A DNA stretch of 64,000 bases, taken from Isochrysis galbana (lineage: Eukaryota; Haptophyta; Isochrysidales; Isochrysidaceae). Positions 32,101-40,996 of the stretch are shown here, piece by piece; position 1 is the stretch's first letter; every line of letters starts with the position of its first letter. Where the stretch lies: NCBI GenBank assembly GCA_018136815.1, contig CM030931.1, positions 10,861,072 through 10,925,071 of the forward strand, given 5' to 3'. A program made the translations under genes and the position numbers. A model generated the notes under the pieces. The model had not been told where the DNA came from. It made no database searches and saw nothing but the letters and a program-made list of their open reading frames with translations.

Positions 32101-35100
32101 CATCTGCGGGCCTCATGCACTTGTTGAGTTCGACGTGCGCGCCTTCCGAACACGGGACGCCGCCACCGCTAAAACACTGAAGAGGGGCGCCCACCCGTTC
32201 TATGCAACGGAATGGATACACGTCGGCGACCGCTTCGAGCACGAGGTCCATGTCCCAGCCTCCTCCAGTCCCGTCGGCGAGATGGGCTTGATTGCCGCGA
32301 CAGGGGACACCTCCGCCAGACGTCTCGCTGATTCGATCGTGGCGCTGCACAGCCCCACGGACTTCAGTCTCGAGCATCCCACGGCGACAGGGGCGTGCTA
32401 TTCGAGGGTGAGAGATACGGCCACATTGCAGCCAAGAGGGCAGGGCCCGCTGCTATTCGTAACCGCAGGCCAAGTTGACGAGCTTACGGCTGTGCACGAG
32501 GCTGTAGGGTTGCTCGTCCGAAGCACGGCCCACCATCGTCCAGTATGGCTTCTCACCTGCTCGCATGGACCACGAATGGACTCAGTTGGCCGTGAGCATT
32601 TCGAGAGCAAGTTGGCCAGCAACGAGTTGGCCTTAACTACAGTGGGCGGGGGTCTGAGAGGTCTTGCTCGTGCGGCGCGTCTCGAAGCGCCCCTCCTCCG
32701 AATATACTGTGCGGATGTCGCGGGGCTGCACCCCGCATCGCTAGCGCGTTTGGTGCTCTGCGCTACACAAGATTGCGTTCGGCTCCTAGGGAAGCAACTG
32801 CCAGCACGGTCCCCGTTCGCCGTTGAGGAAACCGAGCTCGCGTTCGTAGGAGGGCGTGCGCGAGTGCCGCGCCTCACCCTCACCTGTGCTCCTTCACGGG
32901 CGACGCAACAGGCCGATGACGCGTTCGTTTTTAGCCTGGCAATGGTAGAGGCGGCCATCTGCGACGCGGTGGTGTCCGCGGATGCCAAGCTCGGTGAAAC
33001 CACTCAGGCGGAGATGGCGCGCTTGGATCAAGAAGCCAGGAGATGGGCGGAAGGCGCAAGGCATACACCAATAGATCGCGTCAACGAAGCGCGGCATCGC
33101 CATCTATTGTCTTGGTGCCTTCAGCTCGACCTCGAGACCGTGCCTGCAAGCAGTTCCTGTGCAGAGCAGACGCCGCCTCACTTGAAGGTCGACTCGACAC
33201 CTAGCAATGCCGTCGCTACATCCCTTTTGCAGAGCCACGCTCTTCTCTCTCGCGTCGGCAACGCCCTTCAGCAACTGCTGACGGGCCAGATTGACTGCGC
33301 CCGGATTCTCTATCCTGAAAGCGAAAGGCGAGACCCACCCATTAATGGAGCCCACCCACTCGCTTGCTTATACGACGATGCGCTGGCAAGCGTGGCAACC
33401 GCTATCGCGGGCCACTTGCCTGACGGGCATCGAGTGTGCGTCCTACAATTAGGTGCGGGGACATTCCAGGTCGCACACGCGGTCCTACCCATTCTCGAAC
33501 CTCATTGCGAGCGATACATCGTGAGCGATGTCTCGGACAGCGTACTTGCCCAAGCACGGCGCCGTTTTGCGGCTCACGCGCGCGTCGAGGTGGCGCGCCT
33601 CGACATTGACTTTGATCCGCGGTTGCAAGGCTTTCGCAATTACGAGCTAGATCTGCTTATCGCCGCGCATTCACTGCACTTGGTGCGTTCGATCAACCTA
33701 GCATTGCAACATTGTGCACGACTACTGCGGCCAGGAGGCTTCCTTCTAATGAAGGAGGCACCATTCGCGCCGGTGATGACGACGCTGATTTGCGGGACAA
33801 CCGAGGCATGGTGGCGGTTCAAGGAGGACCCTGCGAGACGTCACCAGGCTAGCCCTTGCCTTGCGGCCGAGGAGTGGCAACACGCTCTCCACGCGAGTGG
33901 ATTCGCCAAAACTTGCTCTAGCGCGACCGCGCGTTGTGCGCTTGACGAGCGCGCAGGCCAGATCCCCGGTCAGTTCGATCTTATCGCCGCGCAAACTGTG
34001 CTCTCATCTCCTCCACTCCCCCCTGCTAAGACTGACGACAGGGTGTGCCGTCTTCAGTCCGCCGTCATCACGGGAGGCTTAGGTGGGCTTGGCCTCCTTG
34101 CCTCGTGCCAGCTAGCATCCAGCCCGAACTTCGGTGCGCTTTTGCTCGCCTCTCGGACGGGAAGGGTACAAATGGGAAGTGAGGGTGATTGGAACTCGCT
34201 CCTAGCCAAGTGCTCCGCTCTAAGGCGAGTCGCGGATGGCGTGACCTCGCCTACTTTGGGGCGCGCCGGCACTCCTGGGAAGGAACGACAGCATCGCGCC
34301 TCGGCGCAATCACGAGAATTCCGCGAGGCCTCAGACACCCCTTGCGAGTTGTACGTTATTTGCTGCGACATTGCGGACACGGCTCACGCTCGCGCGCTTG
34401 TCGGCACTGCGATTGGCCTTGGCGCGTTGGGAAATGCACTGGAGTTGCACACCATCTACCACGCAGCAGGAGTTCTTGCCGACGGCATCTTGCAGAATCA
34501 GACGCATGACACCTTGCGTGCGGTGTTCGGCGCCAAGGTCCATGGTGCTGCATCGCTCCACTGCACCACATCGGCGCAATGTGGGATTACTCTGGCGCTG
34601 ACATCGTCAGTGGCGAGCCTGCTTGGCTCTCCCGGACAGAGCAACCACGCTTCGGCTAGCTCGTGGCTAGATGCGCTAGCCGTGATGCGGCGCGCGGCTG
34701 GGCTAAAGGGTCAGTCGTCGCAGTGGGGAGCCGTTGCCAACGTCGGCTACGCGGCGCGTCATGCCGATCTGACTCGACTGCTTCGCGGCATGCGCCCAGT
34801 TTCTCGTGACGTCGCTTCCACGGCACTGCGCCTAGCCCTCGCCAGTCGGCCGTGCGCAACAGTGCTAGCTGTGGCCCCAATAGACTGGGATGGCTTGGGG
34901 TTGGTCCCACGAGGACGTGGCTCTCAAAGCCTGTTGGCGGGTATAGTCTCTCGATGCGCCCTGACGTACGGGGAAGGCGCACGAGAAGGAACTAGTATTC
35001 AGGGGTCGGCGGGTAGCGTCCAAAGCTTGAGCCTCAACGACGTCGTAAAGGCGGTAAGGTCGGTGTGCAGTAGCGCCACGGCTGATGCCGACACACCGCT

Positions 35101-38029
35101 CCTAGAGGCAGGGCTCGACTCGCTTGGCGCGGTGGAGCTTACTAACCAGTTGCAACTCTTCAGTAGTGAGCTGTTACCCGCGACGCTTGTCTTCGATTAC
35201 CCTACCGCACGCTTACTGCATGGATCACTATCTCCGACATCGGCTCCTAGGCTTGTCGTGGAGAGGCCACGGCCCGCCGGAGGCTTGAAGGCGCAGGGCG
35301 TAGTCGAGGTGACTGCTGCTGATGTCCGTCTGCCATGCACAGAGACGGGTCTTGGGAATGCAGTTGCGCTCGTTTCTTGCGGCGCCGACAGCGTCGGTGA
35401 GGTGCCGGCAACGCGATGGGTGGTGCCCGAGTCTAGCAATATCACGGCGCAAGTGCGGCAGCGCGTGTCCCACGGCGGCTTCATGTTGGGCGCGGAGTTC
35501 TTCGACAACGCGCACTTCGCCGTCTCTCAGGCCGAAGCAGCCTTGATGGATCCGCAACAGCGTCTTCTCCTCGAGCATGGCTACAGGGCCTTGCATGCCG
35601 CAGACATGCCACGGGCGAAGCTGCTAGGCTCCACGACTGGCGTCTTCGTAGGCATCTCATACACAGAATTTGCTCCTATCGCGATGGCGATGAGCGGCAG
35701 TGTGCATAGCCTCACGGGCAGCGGTCACTGCTTCGCCGCAGGTCGGCTGTCCTTCGCCTTGGGGCTCGTGGGGGCGTGCGTCGCCTACGACACCGCTTGC
35801 TCTGCGGGCATAGTTGCCTGCGGAGGCGCCCGAGCGGCTTTACAGCAAAACGAGTGTGATCAGGCATTGCTCGCGGGAGTCAACATGATGATCTCTCCGG
35901 CAACGCCCCTCCTTCTAGCCATCGGGGGAATGACTTCCCTCTCGGGCCGATCGCACACATTTGACGCCCGAGCCGATGGCTTCGCGCGCGCCGAGGCGTG
36001 CATTGCGGTGGCCTTACGAGCAGCGGGCGCCGACGCGGAGGAGACCACCAGCAGCTCTGTTCTTGGTCACCTTCTCAGCGTGGCGGTACGGCAAGATGGC
36101 AAGAGCGCCAGTTTGACCGCTCCAAATGGCACGGCGCAGCAGTTGCTTATTCGTGCCTCGGTCGCCCGGTCCGGTGTCGCGCTCGGAGGCATGGGCGTCA
36201 TTGAATGCCATGGGACCGGCACTGCACTAGGAGATCCGATCGAAATTGGTGCGCTCGCCGCGACCATACTTAACGAGGCCAGCACGCCGTCGGTGCCGCT
36301 TGTGGGCGCGCTCAAGGGCAATCTCGGACACGCCGAGCCGGCAGCCGGCACAGCGGGCTTGCTATCCATGTTGCTGCGTCTAGAGCGCCAGGACGTAGGT
36401 CCAAACGCACAGCTTCGAATCGTGAACTCGCACGTGTCGGCTTCTCTACGAGTGAAGACGTGCGTGCTGCCCACGCAATTGGGTGGTGTTGCGTTGGGGG
36501 GTGGGCAAGCAATACCCCACGGTACTGTCAGCGCGTTTGGTCTTGGAGGAACAATTGCGCATGCCATCGCACGCGGCTTGCGGGGCATGTCACGATGGAG
36601 CCTTGAACAAGCCGAGCTTCCGCTTCTCGCGTACCGTCGCCGCGCCTACTATTGGCCAGCATCTACGCTAGGGTCGGCCTTGGATGCAGGCGAGGCTAGA
36701 GGGCCTGTGCTGTTAGTGGAGCGGGTAGAGGCGGTTGTTCTGCGCACGCTGCGCGAGTTTTGTGCTGCCACGGCACTCGCCCACCTCTACCCCGCGGCGG
36801 CCGAGTCTTTGGCATCTTCAGAGCTCGATGGCGAGGCCATTCGTGACGACACCCTTCTTGACACGCCGTTCTCGGAGCTCGGGCTTGATTCGCTCGCAAC
36901 GGTCAGCCTATCTTTTTCGTTGCAATCGGAGTTGCAACGAAGCGTTCCGGCAGAGATGATTACGAGTTCGGTCACGCCACGGAAGCTGAGCGAAAGCCTG
37001 GCCGCCATGGCCGGCGTGTCCGATACTGAAAGCTCCCACCCTGATTCCGAGCATGAGTGCTTGCGCGCGAGGATCGCTGCTCTTCCCACGTTCAACCCGC
37101 TACGCCTCGACACGAGTAATGCTGTGCGAGGGCCTCTCCGAAGCGGCGGACGTGTCCTATATTACCTGCCCGGTGCCCCCGGCGCCTGCCTCGCAGACTT
37201 CGCACTTTTGTGTACCTCGCTGGAGGGGTTCACGGTCGTGGGTTTTCCCTACTCTGACCTTGTCGGCTCGTGCAGGGGAGAACCGTCCATCTCGGCGCTC
37301 GGGCTTTGCTTGGCAGAGCGAATCTTGACATTGCACTTCGGCTCGGCCTATGAGTGTATGCCACCTGGAAAAGATGACGAGACAGTGGAGTGCACTTTAG
37401 CACTCGCAGGCTTTTCGTTGGGAGCCATGCTTTGTGTCGAGGTCGCCAACGAGCTCAGTCGCCGAGGCCAAGCTCCTCGGGCCTTGATCCAATTGGACCC
37501 TCTGCCTTTCGCCACTCCAAGCTGGCTCCGATGGACGCACGGCCTAGTCGCGCGTGCGGCTGCCGCAAGACTCGTCCTTCATATGGAGCCATCACTCACG
37601 CCGTATCTGAAGGAACGCTTGGACCCGATGCAGCATTCACTCCGCAAGCTCATTCACGCCGCCCTTCAACACGCATGCGACGGCGAGCCTGAGGTGGGCG
37701 CATCTATCCGGCAATTAGTTGTGCGCGCAGCCGATCAGAGTGTCGGCGCCAATTTGCGGGCCTCACTTGTCCCATACGCAAGTCGTTTTTCGACGTGGGC
37801 GTCGAAGGAATTGCCTTGTGTTGCACGAGGCCAAGACACCGGATGTAACGTGCAAGCTAGCCTTGCCGAAAGGCGGGTTGAGGTCAAGGTCGAAGGGTCA
37901 CACTTCACCTTTATTCAGTCGCCACGACTCGCGGCGCGCACCGCCCGGCATGTCGAGGCCTTCCTTGAGGGCGGCACTCTCGAAAAAGACTCATTTGATG
38001 ATCGGGAAAGCGCCGTCAAAGGCGCGTGA
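14187..38029 (+). CDS. Giant AT-less type I modular polyketide synthase with embedded HMGS/crotonase cassette and C-terminal thioesterase
   Basis: Two exons (14187-17516, 17600-38029) encode about 7,919 aa. Order, by nucleotide: low-complexity N-terminus to 14760; ACP-like (LGLDSAGL, near 15070); KS1 (Cys codon 15819); KS2 (Cys 17475); DH1 18540-19480 (HVVQGQVLMP, ELDGALH); KR structural half 19500-20290; C-methyltransferase 20740-21500 (LEVGAGTGAT); KR1 21540-22290 (TGGLGGLG); ACP (Ser 22526); KS3 (Cys 23198); four crotonase-like segments 24115-27400; HMG-CoA-synthase-like 27800-29030; tandem ACPs (Ser 29270, 29648); KS4 (Cys 30374); DH2 31240-32110; KR half, MT2 33330-33990; KR2 34050-34920; ACP (Ser 35120); KS5 (Cys 35798); ACP (Ser 36890); thioesterase (GFSLGA, Ser 37415; His 37901). 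All KSs keep Cys and two His. No AT or ER is present, so malonyl units must come from a separate AT. The start is the first ATG of the open frame; further 5' exons cannot be excluded. The product is unknown. Confidence 0.93.
17517..17599 (+). other. 83-nt phase-0 intron in PKS KS2
   Basis: The donor CAG|GTGCGC and acceptor CTCCCAG|CTTCG follow a pyrimidine-rich run. Removing 83 nt joins LHLASQQ to LRLAEASLALAAGVN and restores a continuous KS core, which the unspliced frame stops inside (TGA at 17535-17537). The intron lies about 40 nt past the KS2 active-site Cys codon. Confidence 0.9.
24115..29790 (+). other. Beta-branching-like cassette inside the PKS: crotonase x4, HMGS, ACP-ACP
   Basis: A sub-region of the PKS polypeptide after KS3, with no KR or DH. 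Segment a (24115-24790) is a diverged crotonase fold ending SLSAAEGLELGLVDFV. Segment b (24840-25650) is well kept (HIELHDPQHFNAF, KHFSVGGNP, HGSLVGGALAGMLHADFVVA). Segment c (25730-26380) is well kept (NFCLGGDP, FGFPEIRRAALPG, EAARLGLVDYI). Segment d (26480-27400) is diverged (VRSIPVPVIVSCEGRLPS, AADVRIIAPEFRMP). HMGS-like 27800-29030 carries VGLVAIEIYCP, DRSKSLKSELMELF, WVESNAWDGR and LIGPDA. Two ACPs follow (AGLDSLAGVEF, AGLDSLGIVDF). Bacterial trans-AT PKSs use separate HMGS, ECH1 and ECH2 proteins on tandem ACPs to turn a beta-ketone into a beta-alkyl branch. The same parts appear here fused in cis. Confidence 0.85.
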
Positions 38030-38530
38030 TTGATCAACGTCGCAGTTGCTTGCATTTTGTATCCTACTGCTCGAAAGGCTTGGCGGTATTTCCCCCAGAA
38101 TTCAAGGAAGTTGGCGGATTGACGGCATTTGGAATATTGCTACTTTGCATGTGCCGCGGACTAGCTCGATAACTCAACATCCACTGCAAGTTCACTGACG
38201 CGATAGGCCTACAGGCGCATTAGATTTTCTTACATCTCTCTTCAAATGGCAACGACAAGACGAAAGCCGGGAACCGGCGAGCAATTGACTTTGAGACAAG
38301 CGATTCAGTCACTTGTAAACTATGGCACACATAAACCGTTTTGCTCATGGGTGAAGGGTGGGGGGTGGCAACACGAGGGGGTAGCAACACGATGCCCGAC
38401 CAACCAGCCGACGCAAGTATGGGGCAATGGGGGGAAGAAAGATAACAAAGTGAAGTGCAGAGCACAACGGTGAATAGCCCCGGCTAAACGTGGATCTTGC
38501 CCATGTTCTTTTTAAAGCGGGCTCAACCCC
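38030..38530. other. PKS 3' flank, no supported gene
   Basis: Contains a short ORF (38246-38473) without recognisable domains. I see no canonical AATAAA signal close to the PKS stop. Confidence 0.5.
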
Positions 38531-39323
38531 AAAACTATTGTTATAGTTTTTGCGATGGAGCGCGCGCCGACCGCTCCCAGCCCCCCGCCGCCACGACGCC
38601 CCACCGGGGCCGCCCCAAGCAGCCGAAGCGCTCGCAAGCCGCCCCCCTGACCGACAGCGATGTTGACATGATCCTCCCGCCATCACCTCCCAGCAGCCAC
38701 ACAAGCAAGGGACAGGCGGAGTCCTGTTCCCTGCAGACCAACAGGGCCAGCCTCTGGCCCTGCCGCCAGCCTCTGCCGCCATGCCACCACAACAAGGACT
38801 CCCCATCCCCATGGTGGGTGGCAGCCCTGCTGCCACCCCCATGGAGGCAACTCCTACCTGCAGTGCACCCGTGCACCCCTCAGGGGCGGGCACTTGACTC
38901 AACAATCAATCATTGGAGCCTTTACGGCTTCCAACCCCTCCAACAACACTGCACAGAAGTCATACGCTGAGGCGGCCGGCCCTAAAGGGAAGCACCCACA
39001 AGAAGCACAGAAAGCCCCATCTATGCCCACTCAACACCCACCGCCGCCCTCGCGCAAGCGAGCGGACCCACAGTCGGAACCAAAGCCAAACCAAACCCAC
39101 AACACACAATTCGCCTCACCCCCTCATGATGAGGAGGAGGAGCCGAATGACACTCCTTTCTTCATCCAGCTAGCACAGCTAGCTGAGGACAAGAAAGAGA
39201 TCAAGAGTGAGGATGTTGCAACCCTCATGAAGTACCTACTCTCCAAGCTTGAAGGCTTGGACGCTACCCCAGATGGGATGGATAAGGGACGTTAAGGTCC
39301 ATGATTTTCTATGTCGATGAGGA
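38531..39323 (+). mobile_element. 3'-truncated LINE copy B, joined head-to-tail to the full-length LINE
   Basis: Begins AAAACTATTGTTATAGTTTT and follows ORF1 of the intact LINE through SRKRADPQSEPKP, DTPFFIQLAQLAEDKK and LEGLDATPDGMDKGR (ORF 38894-39295). It ends GATTTTCTATGTCGATGAGGA, where copy C starts at 39324 with no spacer. Frameshifts and a TAA at the break of the GMDKGR block show it is dead. Confidence 0.8.
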
Positions 39324-39346
39324 GAACTATTGTTATAGTTTTAGCG

Positions 39347-40996
39347 ATGGAGCGCGCGCCGACCGCTCCCACCTCCCAGCCCCCCGCCGTCACGACGCCC
39401 CAACGGGGCCGCCCCAAACCGCCGGAGCCCAAGCGCCCACAGGCCGCCGCGCCGCCTGACAACGACGTCGAGATGACGGCACCGCCCTCGCCTCCCAAGC
39501 TGCCACAGAACCAGGGAACAGGCAGAGTCCTGTTCCCTGGTGACAACCAGACCCAGGGCAAAGCCCTGCCACCCAACCCCTCCGCTCCTCCACCAACTCA
39601 AGGACTCCCCATGGGAGGTGGCAGCTCTGCTGCCACCCCCATGGCGGCCACTCCTACCATCAGTGCACCCCTCGGGGGCGGGCACTTAACACAACAATCC
39701 ATTTTGGGGGCCTTTGCGCCCTCAAACCAACAACCAACTCAAGCGACCAGGACATACGCGCAAGCTGCGCATGGACACAAAGGGAAGGATACAGCCCAGC
39801 AAGCCCAGCAGCCACAAGCCCAACAACCACAGCAGCCGTCGCGCAAGCGGGCGGATCCCCAATCGGATCCAAAGCCGACTCTCCACAACACCACCCCATT
39901 TGCTTCTCCTCCACCTGATGAGGAAGAGGAGCCCGAAGACACGCCTTTTTACATCCAGCTAGCTCAGCTAGCTGATGACAAAAAGGACATCAAGAGCGAG
40001 GATGTCGCCACCTTCATGAAATTCCTCCTCTCTAGGCTGGAAGGCCTAGACGCAACTCCAGACGGCATGGACAAAGGCCGCAAAGGCCCTTGGATTTTCT
40101 ATGTTGATGAAGACGCACACGATCAATTCAAGGCCGCATACGGAGACAAAGTTAACACAGCACTCTCGGGAGTCCCGCATGAATTTGGAATCACCTATGG
40201 TGCGTTAATCGACTCGGCCCCTCGAAAGTCGAGCGCTATCCGGTCCTCCCTAAAAGAGGTGGCGACCTACATTGTTTTTCGCATCTTTGATCCGATCAAG
40301 GCTTTTAAGACCAAGACTAGGCACTTGGCTAACTCACTCGAGCGCGAGGGATTCCACGTGCTAAGGGGCAACCAACAGCGAGCCAAAACCTCACTCGAAG
40401 GTATCACGAAAGTTGAGTCCGGCAAGCGCCCCATCTGGCACTTTTATGTTTACACGGACACGTCTGCCTTAGGGCACCGCTTCCCTCGCAACTTTCATGT
40501 GACTCTCGATGACGGAGAAAATTTCAACTTGGACTATGCGGTCCGATCATCGGTGGAATGTGTGACTCCTGAAGGGGAGTTAGCCATCCATGGAGCCCCC
40601 GGAGGCTGCAAAGGATACGACAAGCCGTGGGCTATCTCATTTCTTCGTAAAAACCAAGTTAGCTTTCGCCAATGCACGTGCGAACAAGATAAGGCGAAAG
40701 CGGAACAACGAAAGCGCCAAAGGGACGCAAGTAACGCCATGGACTACAGGGCCCTCATGGGCCTTGGTGCGGCGGCGCCATGCCGCCGATTCATGGCGGG
40801 CGAATGCAAAAACAACCGCATGAAAGGACGTCAAATAGTCCAATGCTCCTCCAGCCACGACATCCCCGGATGTTGGGTAAAGGACCCCACCACGGGCAAA
40901 CAAACTTGTATGGTCAAATGCAATCTTAAACCTAATAAGGCTTATCCAGGGTACTGCGTGAACGGAGTTAGTTGCCTCTACCGTCATGGTGAATAG
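39347..40996 (+). CDS. LINE ORF1 protein with Cys/His-rich C-terminus
   Basis: 549 aa from the conserved ATG (the frame is open from 39311, but the ATG at 39347 is the one shared by the truncated copies). Residues 1 to about 200 are a Pro/Gln/Ala-rich disordered region with a basic SRKRADPQSDPKP stretch. Next is a folded-looking middle part (IFYVDEDAHDQFKAAYGDKV). The C-terminus is Cys/His-rich, with CRRFMAGEC and later CVNGVSCLYRH; the latter has CX5CX3H spacing as in CCCH zinc fingers. LINE ORF1 proteins bind the element's RNA and form the retrotransposition particle; the fingers are the likely nucleic-acid-binding part. The stop overlaps the ORF2 start (ATGGTGAATAG), suggesting termination-reinitiation for ORF2. 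Confidence 0.85.
   Translation: MERAPTAPTSQPPAVTTPQRGRPKPPEPKRPQAAAPPDNDVEMTAPPSPPKLPQNQGTGRVLFPGDNQTQGKALPPNPSAPPPTQGLPMGGGSSAATPMAATPTISAPLGGGHLTQQSILGAFAPSNQQPTQATRTYAQAAHGHKGKDTAQQAQQPQAQQPQQPSRKRADPQSDPKPTLHNTTPFASPPPDEEEEPEDTPFYIQLAQLADDKKDIKSEDVATFMKFLLSRLEGLDATPDGMDKGRKGPWIFYVDEDAHDQFKAAYGDKVNTALSGVPHEFGITYGALIDSAPRKSSAIRSSLKEVATYIVFRIFDPIKAFKTKTRHLANSLEREGFHVLRGNQQRAKTSLEGITKVESGKRPIWHFYVYTDTSALGHRFPRNFHVTLDDGENFNLDYAVRSSVECVTPEGELAIHGAPGGCKGYDKPWAISFLRKNQVSFRQCTCEQDKAKAEQRKRQRDASNAMDYRALMGLGAAAPCRRFMAGECKNNRMKGRQIVQCSSSHDIPGCWVKDPTTGKQTCMVKCNLKPNKAYPGYCVNGVSCLYRHGE

Noticed and set aside
14823-38033. Many 60-320 codon ORFs in other frames across the PKS
   Set aside because: GC-rich codon bias opens shadow frames; none has a recognisable motif and all overlap conserved PKS domains.
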